A stretch of DNA of 64,000 nucleotides from Pseudisothecium myosuroides (lineage: Eukaryota; Streptophyta; Bryopsida; Hypnales; Lembophyllaceae). Below, piece by piece: positions 24,356 through 38,000 of the stretch (positions are counted from its first letter, which is position 1; the number at the start of each line of letters is the position of its first letter). Under the pieces are notes generated by a model. That model saw only the letters and a list, made by a program, of their open reading frames with translations, was not told where the DNA came from and made no database searches. The position numbers and the translations under genes were made by a program. The stretch is taken from assembly GCA_951799445.1 (NCBI GenBank), contig OX637288.1, forward strand, positions 3,722,501 to 3,786,500, in the 5' to 3' direction.

Positions 24356-25660
24356 AGTCAGCAATAACTGTTCAGATTTCAGATGGCCTGATTGGGAGCC
24401 AGAGAATACTTCAACCGTTATTATCGTCGCTCCCCCAAGTCCATCTTTTGTCCTCACTTGCACCATGCTTGTCTTCTTGTGAATGTTCTGCAAGCTCATG
24501 CACCAGAGAAACTACTTGGAAGCTCATTGCGCTGCTACTTGGAACTGTTGTGTCTCCGGAGTAGTAGTCCAGGCCACGTTCGTCTCAACTAAGATGGCAC
24601 AAAATGACAAAAGCTTCATCTTGCTTGGTCTGTGATGAATTGACTCCGTTCATCACCGCAAAGCACAAGGTGACGAATCTCGAAGAGAATGAGACAAAGC
24701 AGTTGGCACCGACCCACTGGCGGGGGGCAAATACAATAATAAGTTACCAATTTAACAAGGTTTCTATTCTCTTCGTTAACCACTCTTTCTCAGTTCTCCC
24801 ATTGTATTATTAGCTCTTTCAGTTATCCAAAGCTAAAAGCATCGCCACTCTTGCACTGGATTGCTCCCTGGCTGCTCAAATCCAGGGCCTGCGCTCTGAA
24901 ATTGCCCCCACTCTTGCCCCCAAATTCAAAAGTTAAAGCCTGGCCCCGCTCAAATATGTCATCAACTCGCAATCCTCCAGGGCCCGCTCTCCTTCTCTCC
25001 AAACTTGGATTCTCCTTGTTTGACAATGTTTTTGTCTCCTTTTAGAAAAGTTGGAGCACTACAGCAATTCCCACCAATGAGAATGCAAAGTTATTGGAGA
25101 TATGGAGAGCAAGGGTGGGGAAGGTGGAGCCCGGAAGGAGAATGGAGCCCGCAACAAGCCATTTTGCGAGGCTAGTATTCAGAGCAAGGGTGGGGATGCT
25201 CTCAACTCGCAATCCTCTAGGGCCCGCTCTCCTTCTCTCCAAGCTTGGATTCTCCTTGTTTGACAATGTTTTTGTCTCCTTTTAGAAAAGTTGGAGCACT
25301 ATAGCAATTCCCACCAATGAGAATGCAAAGTTATTGGAGATATGGAGAGCAAGGGTGGGGAAGGTGGAGCCCGGAAGGAGAATGGAGCCCGCAACAAGCC
25401 ATTTGGCGAGGTGATTTTTAAGAGCAAGGGTGGCGATGCTCTAAGGTAGTTGCACGATTTCGAAGTACTTTCCTTCGTACATGAGTTGCAGACTGTGCAC
25501 TGATGAGCAGATTGAACATTCACAAGAAGACAAGCATGCTGCAGGTGAGGACAAAAGAGTGTTTTCCCGAGATCGCTCACTCGGGGAGCGGGATCAATGG
25601 CGTGAAATAAAGAGACTCTTCAGTTGCTCCCAATCAGGACATCTCGCTGACTCTGTGTTT
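24356..25660. mobile_element. Large inverted-repeat element hosting a MITE
   Basis: The left part, around 24395 (GATGGCCTGATTGGGAGC) and 24447-24495 (TTTGTCCTCACTTGCA, GCTTGTCTTCTTGTGAATG), recurs inverted at about 25480-25645. The arms are roughly 150 bp and imperfect. The ends are approximate and I found no clear target duplication. The GAGCATC-type MITE at 24837-25441 lies between the arms. Confidence 0.45.
24837..25441. mobile_element. GAGCATC-type MITE with duplicated right end (605 bp)
   Basis: The left end AAGCATCGCCACTCTTGC is a 17-18 bp inverted match to the right end GCAAGGGTGGCGATGCTC. TAA flanks both sides (24834-24836 and 25442-25444), a PIF/Harbinger-type 3-bp target. The last 240 bp are present twice in exact tandem period (24961-25200 and 25201-25440), so an internal copy of the right terminus (GGGGATGCTC) lies at about 25194. 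Confidence 0.65.
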
Positions 25661-25868
25661 GTCGTACTACTGTGTGGTATATGAAATGAATTTCCATATG
25701 GTTTATAACTTTGTACGAAGGAGGAATACTTTGATTCGTTGTATGAGTATCAATACTGTTCATGTTGAAGAGTCGTCAATCACAAAATATCATTACTGTA
25801 GTAACAATATTCCTAGCTTGAAAAAAGTTATAACCATGTATATATGTTCATTTTATAACATGTACCGA

Positions 25869-26254
25869 GAGCATCTCCTAAAATAGGGCCCAGGGTGAAT
25901 CCGGGCAACTTTTGGTCCACTGCGAACGCCCAATTTGGCCCTGTCATCTTAGGCACTGGAAAACAAGCTATTTGATTGCAATCTTTTAGAGCACGCTCAC
26001 TTCTCATGCTACATGATCATCGTCATAAAACTCTTGTCATTGCTTTGTTTGGCATGCTTGAAACAATGAACAAGGTCAAACAATTAATTGCAAGAGCAGA
26101 AATCAAGAACAAATGTAGACCATTATAGATAGTTTTGGTGGGGCTCGACGACGGGTATGGCTGGGGAAGTATTGTAGCACAAGCCACTTTTTTCATTTTC
26201 GGAGCCTGCTATAGGTAGTATGCCATGCTAATTTTCCAGGGGAAGAGTGGAGAT
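25869..26254. mobile_element. Probable GAGCATC-type MITE (about 385 bp)
   Basis: The left end GAGCATCTCC and right end GGAGATGCTT are inverted repeats of the terminal motif seen at 24837 and 52525. The flanking triplets (CGA and CAA) do not match cleanly, so the call is tentative. Confidence 0.4.
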
Positions 26255-27779
26255 GCTTCAATTGAGGACAAATTTATGGTTTGGTAAAGCCTTCCATATC
26301 ATTGTGTACTAAACCTCCATTCTTTTCCAAAAGGTCGGACTTCCCAAAATACCTTGGAAGTGACTTTAGTTTAAGACTAGAAATTTGTATGAACTTTGGA
26401 TCAATGGCAAAAGGGACATCGTTCATTTTAGGAAATTCCAAAAGGGACCCTCCGACATTGCTTAAATAGCATTGTTATCATCCTCTTCTCTTTGATATTA
26501 GAACGTAAACCAATGCTAATGATACTTTTGAAGAGAAGAGATTTATATAAAAGATAAGTGATAACGTTGGCAAGATATTTGTGGGCTTGTGGCTATCTAC
26601 AATGATTTGTCTTATACATGAAGGATGAAAATTAGTGTCACGTACAAAAATAATATTATCAAAAAGGTTTTGGGATGGAAAGTAATACAACACAATTGTA
26701 ATATTTCAACTTGCACTAATTTAAAATAGTGCGACACTTAGAAATTAGTGTTAGACAATATTTTGTTGTGAAAGGTAGTGCAAGAAGCACTTGAACCGTA
26801 CTTGATAAAGTATTCTCGCCCAAAACAAATACTTACTTGAGATCTAACATCATTCAACTTAATATGGAAAAAATATCACAATAAAAAACTTAGCAAATAA
26901 AAGTGGAAATGAATGCTAATGGTTTGAGAATTTTTAAAGAATGAGTGAATAAACTACAAATTTCCAAAGTTGAGGTCATAGAAGCACCTATTATAATGTT
27001 TAGACTACCCTTAATTAAACATCTTCAAAATATATAATGCTTTAACTTCCATTAGTTGCCTTAAGAAACTCTTTTAACTTCCATTATTTACTATTGAAAA
27101 GTTGTATTGAGTTTTAGGAAACACTAAGGTAGGAGGTTTGTAACACTCGAGCTCTAAAGGCATCCTCTAATGTAAAGGTACATTTTGCTCTCTCATAGCA
27201 CCAGTATTGTACAAACACTATACATTTTAGAAGGTGCATGCTTTTTGTGACCATTGCATTTCAACTTCAGAAATTCATAACTAATTCCACAAAGCTCCAA
27301 TAAATATGAAATGACTTGGATTAGATGCCAATTCCATTTGTCTTTCAAGCAAAATTTACTGAAAAATATTTCAAGAAGTTTAACCTCCCCAAATTAGTGT
27401 CAGCTCTTAAACGGGTGCTTTACAAACTTCTATGTTACAATTGGGTCATTGGACCAGCTTTGTCCAAATTGATGCTGCTAAGCTTACATTGTTCATATAG
27501 GCACGTTGTCCATTTCTAATAATAAACTGCTTTTCAAAAATAAAAATTGGCCATTGCTCACAGCAGGAGTGGGCTGGTAGAGCACGAATAAGTTGGCTAA
27601 GAATAAATTTCCAACACCCATAGTTACACATGGAAAAAAACAATCTAGAAGTGTTCACAATATCATACACCAATACAACATAGAATTAATGCAAGATGGA
27701 CATCTCTCATGCAAGATGATAGGGTTGTATTAATGGGAAGTAACAGGACGAATTCAGGTGCAAAATTTAATAGACGATG
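26255..27779. other. Intergenic region
   Basis: No gene, terminal repeat or coding similarity recognised. Moderately A/T-rich. It includes the 3'UTR of the minus-strand methyltransferase at its right edge. Confidence 0.4.
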
Positions 27780-30700
27780 TTAATCTCTCCATGCTTGCAA
27801 CCTGTGAATTAATATCGTTGATCTGTTGAGACCCTTGATTTCTGCTAAGCAAGTTGCAGGTCTCATACTCTCACTAACTTCGATCATTCTCAAACCGGCC
27901 TTTCTGACGGTCTCCACATAATATATAAGCGTCTCAGGATTCCGGATAGCAGATGCAATGTATGCAACAGGATACTCGTGCACATTCCCTTCCGAATCGT
28001 TTGTCCGAGCAGGGTGATCCAGCGACAAGAGAGATGCCAACAACCTCACCAGGTGGGGGATATACAGCGGATCATAAATCAAATCAGCTCCCAAACTGCA
28101 GAGTGAAGATCAGAAAGTTAGGCACCAACAATAAAAAAAACGGAGTGTAGATAAAAAACAGAAGAAGCTCATGATCCTCACAGAAAAAAAATTAATTCCT
28201 GAACAATCCAGCAATCCTGCATTTTGATCACGCAATAACCAGACTTCACATAAGGTAGAGGAACCGAAAACCCCGTTAAAGATCTGATCCCCTCCCCAGT
28301 ACTACCATCAGCAACTCATTCATTCATCACTCCTACACGCTTAGAGTGACACATAGTGTCCTCTATGTTAAAGCTCCCTAAGCGTTGGCCTACCACATGA
28401 TGCCAGAGGACGAAGAATCATGGCCTGACTGTTAAGAAGAAGAACAATAGCCGAGAAGTATATGCTCTCTTACTAAGCCATGAGTGCATCAGCAAAGATG
28501 AAGATCGACTTACATGACATTGGATTCCAAAGAGTGGAGTTCTTTATCAGAGAGTGTCTCCCAGGTCAATTGCTGACACTCCACCTATACAGGCAGTAGT
28601 GGCAAATTACACACAGATAGATATACAAAAAAAAGTCGATTCCTGAAAAACGTCCAAATAGGTGGAACAAACATCCAAATTCTTACCCGAGTTGAAGAGT
28701 GTGCATATTGTTGACAATCATTGGTTTGTTCCATTCCCTCCACTTTCACATTATTGATTGACAGGTTATGCCTCATATTGGCCACTGTAGCGAGAGAACC
28801 ATCAGTTAATAGAACCTGACATTCACCCGAAACTTAGATTCAGAATTTCTCAAGAACAAGTCTAGCTTGAGCCCTAAGTAAAATATACATCACTCCATCG
28901 AAGGAACAAGGAACAACAGTATGCATCTGATTTAGTGGGGGAAAAACTATTTGACATTAACCCACGATTATCAACCATTATAGTCCTGTGGAGAAATTGT
29001 AAAACGTGACTGAGAAACTGTAACAGGTGGCAGTAAGACGAGGCTTCGGTAATTTATGAGAAGACAGCACAAAAAATTGAAATAGACTGAAAATTAAAGA
29101 AGTGGCCAACAATAAATATCTGGTACATTCAATTTAATGCCACACGAAATCAGATTCCCAAGATTCAAATGCAGGTATACAAGGAAAATGTGGGGAAATG
29201 CACTCGTCGGTACCTTTGAAGCACCAATTCGAGCAAGCAGTACACCAACCATACCCGCTCCAGCACCTACCTGTATTCAATCCAAGCAGTATCAAGTATT
29301 AAGATAAAAGCAACCTATATCAAAAAAAATTATTAAAATCTTTATATTCATATTTCTTAAGGGTCTATGTGCCGAATCAATAGCCCCAGAGTAAGTTACA
29401 GGAATAGGTAAGTCTCTGTTTGGTCTTTTATTACGTTTGAAAGATGCTGTAAAATCATAAAAGAATCAAGTTTCATTGTCACAACACAGATGAACAGCAT
29501 CAGGTAGCGAAGCATTCAGAATGATAAGAAGCAGACACATCCAGATATTCAGTACATGCAGATCTCAGAAATACGTACCTCCAAGCATTTCTGGCCATGG
29601 AACAGCTCTGGATGACTTAAAACGAACTCGGAGAGCAGAAAACCGGCAGGCCAGGAACTATACCTGTAAACATACATCCCAAGACAAATATCATAAACTA
29701 ATATCTTGCACTAAAGGGATTCATTTCAACAGATGAGATATTCGTTCATGGAAGTGCCAAAAGGCCAAATACTCGACAGCCTCGAGCTAAAAGACCAAAT
29801 ACGCGACAGTATACCCACCTTAAAGAGCTGTTATGGTTCATACATTCCGCCTCAAGACCCTTAACAATCTATACAAGCTAGAAACGGACATTTACAGGCA
29901 TGAACAGTAATCCTAGTACTGCCATTACATCAGCAATACCGAGTCCCGACACATCAAATGAGATGTGGCGTACCCAGTGTCACCTTCCAGCATGTTCAGG
30001 GAAACTCGAAGTGTCACCAGTTGCTCTGCCTCTTCCAAAATCTTCTTCGACCCAGACTTGCATGCCAGGTAGACTCTAGACTTAGACGGAACTGCATAAG
30101 TATAGCTTTTGTAGCACTTTGGAGCTATCTCAGAGGAGCCATCCTGTCACAGTTACGTACAATAAATTTCAAACCTTCGCATTACAACATCCTAAATTGA
30201 ATTGAAACCTATTTTACGCATATCCAAAAACCGAGAGTGCATGAAAATTCATGTACCAAGCAAACAAGAGTAATAACATTCATGTATATTCACGTATCAA
30301 TTAGGTTGCAAGGATATTGAAACAGACAAAACGAATACCAAAAACGGCAAAGAAAAGCATCAATCTACTAGATTTAAGAATCTGATAAAATTTCACATCC
30401 AAATTCCTCTTTGTTTCAAAAAATTCATAACATGCAGATTAGCACATCAGACACATCGTGCTTCATGCTAGAATTTCATTGTGCTTCAAGATGTGGTTTC
30501 TCCAATTTTTCTTCCATCACGAAGCTGATTTTTATACTTAAAGGACCAACAGGCTCAAAATTGGCCTGATGTTTTTTCCAGTCCTTTCGAGTGGGCCACA
30601 TAGGGGACTATTTTTTGTTCAATTTTCATATAGTTTTAGACAAACACGAGCAATATTCTTCGTTGATTCCGGTAAAAACACATTTTTTCTTGTCCGAATA

Positions 30701-31630
30701 CATCAGAAATTAAGTCACATGAATTTATCGATTACCTGAGGTGGCAGCAAATAGACAGCATGAAGCTCATACAAGCCATCCAAGACTTCCTCACCATCCC
30801 GTTCTGCGGCCAGAATAATCTCCTTCAAAGTCCGCCTCAGGTACAACCATCCTGGTGGGTAACGCTTGCAAGTCTTCGCGACCACTACACGAGAAGAGCG
30901 ACCGTCAGAAACAACAGTCACCTCAAATATGTTCATGCGTTGCCATTCATCAACTCTTTGTCACAAAACTAAGAAATGAAAAGAGAAGCAAACCAAAATA
31001 AAAAGAGAAGTTCAGATCAAAAACAGTTCAAAATAAAACAGCGTAGTAGCAGGTGAAATGCCATGTTAACCTCATCATTCAGGCATTTTTCTAAAAAGAC
31101 TGTCTGGGCATCATTCGAAACGACACCCCCTCCCAGCTTCCTGCATGGTGTCACACCGTCACTCTTACTCTAATCCAACCAGAAGCTTTACAAACCAAAC
31201 AATGAAGAAAGAGTTTGGGAACCCTAAGAAAAACACGAATTCGTACAATTTATCATGAAACCCTAAACTAATATTACTCAAACATTTCTCTTCTAACCAA
31301 AATACAACTGCCGAAGAACGGTAAAACAAGTGGGATACTACAGTAGTAGCCAACTGTGAATTACATTACATGAGAAAAAAAATCTGCACTGTCACACATA
31401 TATCCAGAAACTTCTACCACATCCGACAGTTTCATTACTATTACAAAATTCACCAATAACAAAAGAACCGTCTCCGAATGCAAAATACTCGATGACCGTT
31501 CCAGTAGGGCAGAATCTCGACTGGAAATAAAATAAAATTTGCGGTACCTTGCGAGCGAAACGATTGATGAAGTCGGCTCCATGCTCCGAAACGCAGCTCG
31601 CAACGCCTTGGCATCTTGGTTCAGCTCCAT
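27780..31630 (-). CDS. EEF2KMT: FAM86-type protein-lysine methyltransferase (eEF2-lysine N-methyltransferase-like)
   Basis: Eight exons on the minus strand: 31548-31630, 30736-30955, 29974-30143, 29579-29663, 29214-29270, 28687-28815, 28514-28584, 27780-28095; 376 residues, phases closing. The N-terminus has the family-typical SMEPTSSIVSLA (about 16-27), then EVLDGLYELHA. Residues about 145-157 read VSLNMLEGDTG, the plant family signature. The SAM-binding glycine motif is VGAGAGMVG (187-195), followed by LLTDGSLATVANM. Post motif I is GADLIYDP (274-281), containing the D-x-x-Y of family 16 methyltransferases. Yeast and human members trimethylate elongation factor 2; the same role in plants is inference. 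The exon 2 acceptor (ACAAAG) is weak but is the only one that keeps phase. Cytosolic: no targeting signal seen. Confidence 0.85.
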
Positions 31631-31808
31631 CTCTGAAACTTCGGCTCGACTCAAGTGAGGGTTTCGAATAATAATCGAATCCACAAGCCAAACGTCCAGG
31701 CGGTCTAGAACGCAGAGAGAATTTCGAATGAGAATGGAAAGTACGATTCCAGGATCCAGGGATCGGGGGAGGCGAGCGTTCGTGGTTCGGCGATTCTGAG
31801 GGTTTCAT
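31370..31808 (-). other. Overlapping upstream ORF of the methyltransferase gene
   Basis: An ATG at 31808 opens a different frame that runs over the inferred start at 31630. After splicing at 31548 it meets TGA almost at once (AGT-TGA), giving a product of about 88 residues rich in Ser, Pro and Arg. It cannot extend the methyltransferase in frame. If it lies in the mRNA it would act as an overlapping uORF reducing translation. Confidence 0.35.
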
Positions 31809-31840
31809 GAGGTTTTTTTTGAGGTTTGAGGTTTAGGATT

Positions 31841-31893
31841 TTAGGGTTTAGGGTTCAGTGCTTTCTTAGGCCTCCCCAGGGTTTAGGGTTTAG
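31841..31893 (-). promoter_or_regulatory. Telo-box cluster upstream of the methyltransferase gene
   Basis: On the minus strand AACCCTAAACCCTAA occurs at 31841-31855 and again at 31877-31893. It lies 210-265 bp upstream of the inferred start. Telo boxes are known in promoters of plant genes for translation and ribosome biogenesis, which suits an eEF2-modifying enzyme. A short interstitial telomere tract is the alternative. Confidence 0.5.
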
Positions 31894-31899
31894 GTCAAA

Positions 31900-33856
31900 A
31901 CTACTGTGCAAGACCTTTCTTTTCACACAAAATTCTAAAGATGAAACACTTGCACTTTTGTCATACATGGAAGAATTCTCTATCATCCATTAGACATTTA
32001 TTGTTTGCAACACAATGTAAGGTTAAACATCTTTGGCTAGCGTATGTACACCACTTGAAATGATTGCTATTTATACATTTGAGGTGGCCATTATGGATGC
32101 ACATACCTTATTACAAAATTTTATTGCATATAACAAGATTCATCGTCGGCTAAAGATGAACTTTAATGCAAAATCAGAATAGGAAATGAACTGTAATGTT
32201 TTTCAAAGTTGGAATTTCTTTTGCCAATTTTAAAGATGCTTTCACTTCTTTGTGAGTAGTTGAGAGAGATTCTATTATAGGAATAGATTTGCCTTAGTGT
32301 AAAATCCAAAACAACCAAAATGTCCAAGTTAAATGTTAAAAATAGTTTTCTGGAAATTCAAACTTTGCCTACTGTGTATTTCACAAGCCCCTTTGGAATC
32401 CACATTGGCCAACAATTATGATTTCAAAAATCAATTTTTACAATTAACCATGTAGAAAATATGAATTCTTTTTTATTCTTTTTTTTTCCAATTCCCCCTA
32501 CATGAAAATTTGCCTGGGCTAAAGTAACAACACCTTGAAGCAACAACTACCTTTAACAAACATCTATTTTTTGCTTTATAGCAAACCAAATCTACATGTG
32601 AATCTACCAGGTTTCCTACTTAAAACTTATATAAATTATCAATGTCACTATTCATGGGGCCTATATTCATGAATCAGTCTTTATTGCTTCAAGGTTCCAA
32701 ATATGTTTGTTTTCTAATGAGTCTATGACTCATTGTAGAGATTTAGAGTATGTTGCTTTTGAAAATTTACAAAATACTCCTTGAGTAGTAAAAAATTCAA
32801 ATTCTACTTGCAACAACTTTCACTACAATTCGCTAATCTATTTGAATAAAATATTCACCATATAGGGCCGTACAAAAGACATCAAAATTCTTATATTGTT
32901 GCTTTTAGGTATTGCTACCTTACAAGTAGTTAAAGTTCCAAAAATGTAAAGATTTGTTATTATATGCAACTTAGATAAATAATATTAATAGTGATGAATT
33001 TCACATAAAAATTGTAAGCAATGCTCCACAGATCATATTCACGTACTTAGATAAATTTATTGTTGCACTAAGTAATATTTATCAATAATTTTTGAAAAAA
33101 ATAATTCAAAAGTCTTTAAATTGATGATGGATTTTCAAATTAAAGAATTTATAATTAATTTGAAATCTAAAATTCTAACTAGGATGAATTTTTTTTAAAT
33201 TATTATACTAATTTTATTTACTAAAGTTGAATTAGAAGGATCACTTTCTGAGCTAGAAAAGTTGGTTTTTGAAGTGAAATTTATTTGTATTCTTTGAAAT
33301 ATAGAATATTTATAGAGAAGAGTTTTCAAAATCTACGTTGTATAAAAATTATGATACCAACATAATAAAATCTACCAAAATTGGATGGACGAACAATTCA
33401 ACTTTTGATTACCAAAAATCAACTTACAATTTGTTCCTAGCTAATTTTTGGCCTTTGCATCTTGAAGTAGTTAGACTCCTAAGTACCTAGGGGTGCTGAG
33501 CCATGTGTAGTCAAAATAAAATCCTTCCACATAAATGTATTTGAAATTCTTTTTTTGGCAATTGATTCAACAAAATATATTTAGGATCTTGAACAAAATT
33601 GGTTGGATACCATTCTACAACATTTCATCAAGATTTAGTGGTAAAATTCTTAAATTATAAAGAACATATTATCCCAAATAGAGCAATATTATAGTCTTTG
33701 AATCCAAAATTCTCTACAAATTAGTATCTAATAAATTTGAGCTCTTTTGGATATACAAAAATGTAAGCCTAATCCTAAAGACCTAAGAATTTTAGAATTT
33801 GGACAAAGTAAAAATATTTTATAATATTGAATTCTATTACTTTTTTAAAGTTTGTA
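31900..33856. other. AT-rich intergenic DNA
   Basis: About 2 kb of strongly A/T-rich sequence. I see no gene, terminal inverted repeat or coding similarity. Confidence 0.4.
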
Positions 33857-34794
33857 TTAACTCCTAAAGTCTCAAGGTCTTTTTTCATTAAAAACCATTA
33901 AAAACTGCCATTTCTATTGCAAAGAGCATAAAAGTTTAAATCCGTTTTTTTTCATGTATAACCATAGAATCTTGTACTAGACTAGTATAAAAATTTATAG
34001 AAGAAATTTCAAAAACTTTGACCACATAGATTGCAAAATACTTGTGTTTAAAGTGAAGAAAACAAGTTTTTTTGTACTCCCCCTGTCCTACTAAAAACCT
34101 CCAAAAACCTTCCCCATGAAGGATTAACTATATTTTTAGTCTTTGTGCCAGTGATACATACATTTTAGAACTAATAATCTATCCCCTAAATCTATGCAAA
34201 ATCTCCAACTTAGGCGCCATTGTTTAGGCACCCAAAATCTATGTGGAAAGTGTCATATATGAACAACATTCATAAATGCCGCCAGCTTGTCATTTCTGAT
34301 GATTTAACCCAAGGCATTTTCTGACTCCGAAACCACTGAAAACTGCCATTTCTGCTACAATCACTTCCTAAACCAAAAAAAACTTTTTTTAGAATCTAAC
34401 CGTAGGATCTTGTACTTCACTTGTCTCAAATCATGTAATAAAAATTTCATGAAGTTTGACAATACGGATTGAAAGATATTAGCATTTGAAGTTGGAAAAA
34501 GAAGTTTTTTGCACTCTGGATTGCAATTTTAGATGACTTTGATGGCCATTTGTGGATTTTTTTGCACTACACACCATAAAGTTAAAATTTCTTATGTTGA
34601 ACATTTGAGTTGAGAGTCGAGGAAATAAATTTCAGAATGTCAGAACTTGATTTTCACATATAAAAAAATTGTTAAGTAGAAGTAAGTCCAAAATTGAACA
34701 AAACACTAAATCTTCAGGTCAAAATTTCAGGTCGCACGAGCCTGCCCGAAATCCCAAGTGTCCCCCGAGGGGACTTTGGGCCTTTAGAGGTTAA
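33857..34794. mobile_element. TTAA-flanked TIR element(s), T5 (composite)
   Basis: TTAA-CTCCTAAAG on the left, CTTTAGAGG-TTAA on the right, in inverse orientation to T1. The interior is not one simple copy. The ACTGCCATTTCT subterminal block appears at about 33904 and again at about 34343. A worn left-end-like TTAACCCAAGG occurs at about 34306. Two decayed copies in the same orientation, one truncated, explain this best. Confidence 0.55.
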
Positions 34795-35094
34795 AGGTTG
34801 GTGGCAACAATGGGATTGTAGAAATATATGCTCCCAACCTAAATACTGCATCTACGAAACCTGGCCCCCTTCATGAACAAATCTTCATAGCGCCAAAGTG
34901 GTCCCCAAATCCATTGTCAACACAACTATTTGACAAAGCAGCAAGTACAAGGTGCCTCATATAGGCAAGGCCAAGCTTGCCCTAGGAGAGGAATGTTTTT
35001 TGATTGCTTGCCACTTACTCCCACAAGGTCATTCAATATAGCCAATGCTTATTCAACAGTCAAAATCAAGAAATGGAGGTTTTTAGTGAGACAA

Positions 35095-38000
35095 AGGGAG
35101 TAACTTGTTTGATTAGATTTTTTTGACTTTGACCCCTTTTTAACTTAAAATTTTTACATTGTTGATTTTGAATTTCTAATTTTTTATATTGAAGAATTGA
35201 GTTGAGAGTCGAGGAAAAAAAATTCAAAAAACACACACTTGGTTTTCATTCTTAACAAGACGTGTGGGCCCTCGAGAATCACCTACAAAATCATATATTG
35301 AAGAACATTAACTAAATATCAAACAACTATTTGATAGTCAAGTTGGAACGAAATGCATTGATATTAAGTGCTCAAAAAATAAACCAATTTATTGGATTTG
35401 TCCTCGTAATGTTATTTTCATGCCCTTTGAAAACTTGAGACAGAATAACCTTGGACCATATGACTCTGCAAAAGAGCCTTAACAATAACAATTACACTTC
35501 AGATAGTAGCTTGATGTAATCAAATTTCAAAGAATGATAAATTGAATCAGTCTCATTGGACTTGATAAACTTTTCAATCTAACACTTAACTTAAAACATG
35601 CAAATATATGACCACAATAGTATATAGTCATTGGTCGCAAACACATGACAGTGAAGAGCATATAAATTTAAGGACCCTAAACCTTACACAGCACAAAATG
35701 ACACATCTACACAGACCATTGTAGTTGAAGTAGTTTCAACAATGCCTAAGTCAGGGCTCTGAGCAGATAATCAATGCATTAAAAAAAATTACGATAATCC
35801 AAAAGTTTGTCATTTTTAGGACCCAACCTAATTATCATAGTAGTATCTTGATTTAAAAGATTCACCTGAAATAGACACTAATCGTAAAGTCCTCTTTCAA
35901 TCTATAAAGTGCATCATTCTATACAAAGCTAATGAAATGTGGCGAACAGATTGCGAGTAATTTCTAAATACGACACCCTCAGTCCTTCACCACCATAATG
36001 TCTTTCACTGTAGAGGAATCCTCAGCCCTGGACCTTGAAAAAGTGGTCTCTAAAACGTTGTACAAAGTCATTTACAAAAGCATGGCTACCCATGAATCAC
36101 AAATGGTCAAGAAACTATGTGTCTATAGGCCACAAGCAAGTAAACATCGGCCAAACTCAGAAAGAAAACCTCTACATAAATTGTGCAGCGGTTAGGCTTG
36201 CCCTCTGAATTGGAAATTGCTTGATTTTGCTGCGCAAATTGGGGAGACTCCACTTGGTTGTAAGTGAATTGCCCTGTGTTCAATCCGTGCTGCACAATGT
36301 ACACAAATAACAAAAATGACCACCATCGGTATCAATGTCTAAGACGGGAGTATTGTTGACTTTGGACATCCTTTTGCGGGTTGAAAGAAAGAGGAATGAC
36401 GACAAACCGTGTTGAATTGGATGACCGATCCATTTTTTCAAATTGTCCTTGGACCCTGAGAAAAAGTTATCAGCAATGATAACTTGCATATTAATTAGGA
36501 AAAACATCTTTTTAAGACAATATCGTCGAAGTGGACCCTGGCGGTAGCCACATAAACGTTCCTTATCAAAACTAAATAGCGGAGCATTCTACAATACAGT
36601 CCAATCACGAGATCTTCAAATTGTAAACTACTCCACTACTCTCCAATTTCCATTCCTAAAACATAACCAAGTACGGTTTCTCTTTCCTTCCCTAAGAACT
36701 CGTATTCCATGTAAGCAATCTCTCCTCAACCAACTGAATAAACCTAATGAGACTATCCTCCGAGGCCTCTCAACCCTAAACACCATCTTCAGCTCCCAAA
36801 TTGAAATCTCCAACAAAAATCTCACCTCATTCGTGCCTCCCTGCATGAGCCGGTCGACCAAGTGAGATCCAATGAATCCAGCGCCTCTTGTAATTAAAAT
36901 CCTCATCTTTCTCTGTAGCAAAACAACAAAAATCTAATTCAGCAAACGCTTAAATCTGACAACAATTCACACAGATTTTCAATCAACAACAGAAACATGT
37001 AATTGAAATCCCTTACCGTCGTCAACTTCGACTACCAAAACGGAGAAGGAGCAAGAGGCGTCTTCGATGCACCATCCACATTCACGACCGCTGCTACTGC
37101 CATCTCGCCAATCCTAAATCCAACAAAACAAACAATCCAACAAACGTAAGCTAGATTGTGTCCCCTCTCTTCTCTCCCATGTTCACTCCACCACCAAATT
37201 TCAACAACTTTCTTCTTCAATCTGTGACTCAGCAGGAGTATAACACACCACCTTGTGATGAATGAAGATTTTTCTCTCTCAATCCAAATAAAAATACAAA
37301 TGCGAGGTTGTTGCGTAATAATCCGAAAACTTCAATCACCACGTACAGCGATCCAATCAACCAAGCTAAAACGCACACCAATTGATTCTTGTTTTTTAAG
37401 GAAAAAAACAAAATGCTGCAACATCCCATCCAATGCACCGCAAAAACGACATTCGGGGACTATTATTGAAGTATTTTTAAGGAGTTGAATGAATTCTATG
37501 ATGACTTACCTAATAAGGTGACAAGATCGAAGTGCGAAAAAGCTTCGCGAACTGAAGTGAGTGAGCAAGCAGGTTAGGCGATCGTTGGCTATGGAAGTGA
37601 TGAAGGTGATCTAATGCGGCAACGAAAACGCTGCTTCCACGGAAAAAAAAACTACGCCGACATTTCCCGATGTCAACGTATAGTACTTGCTTCCCTCTGT
37701 GATTACAAAGGACTTGTGATTTAAAAATTCCCAATTCAATTTATCATATCGTGAAGTCTTCATACTTCTCGGTAACAAAATTTCAACAATCTCCAAACTT
37801 GCACAGGCATCAGCCAATTTCTCACAGGTATAGATAAACGGACACCACGTAAGAGAACGAATTGCATACCCAAAAAACGAAGCGAATTGAGCGATGCAAC
37901 AGACTCCCAGCGCGACCATCTTCTCGATCGCCAATTCGAAAAGCAGAGTCCACATCGCAAGTTTGAAACGGGCAGTCGATAGAGAGAACCAGAATTCCCA

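Noticed and set aside
31392..31808. 138-codon minus ORF as the true start of the methyltransferase
   Set aside because: Its frame hits a stop right after the first splice. The family residues SMEPTSSIVSLA lie in the other frame, from 31630.
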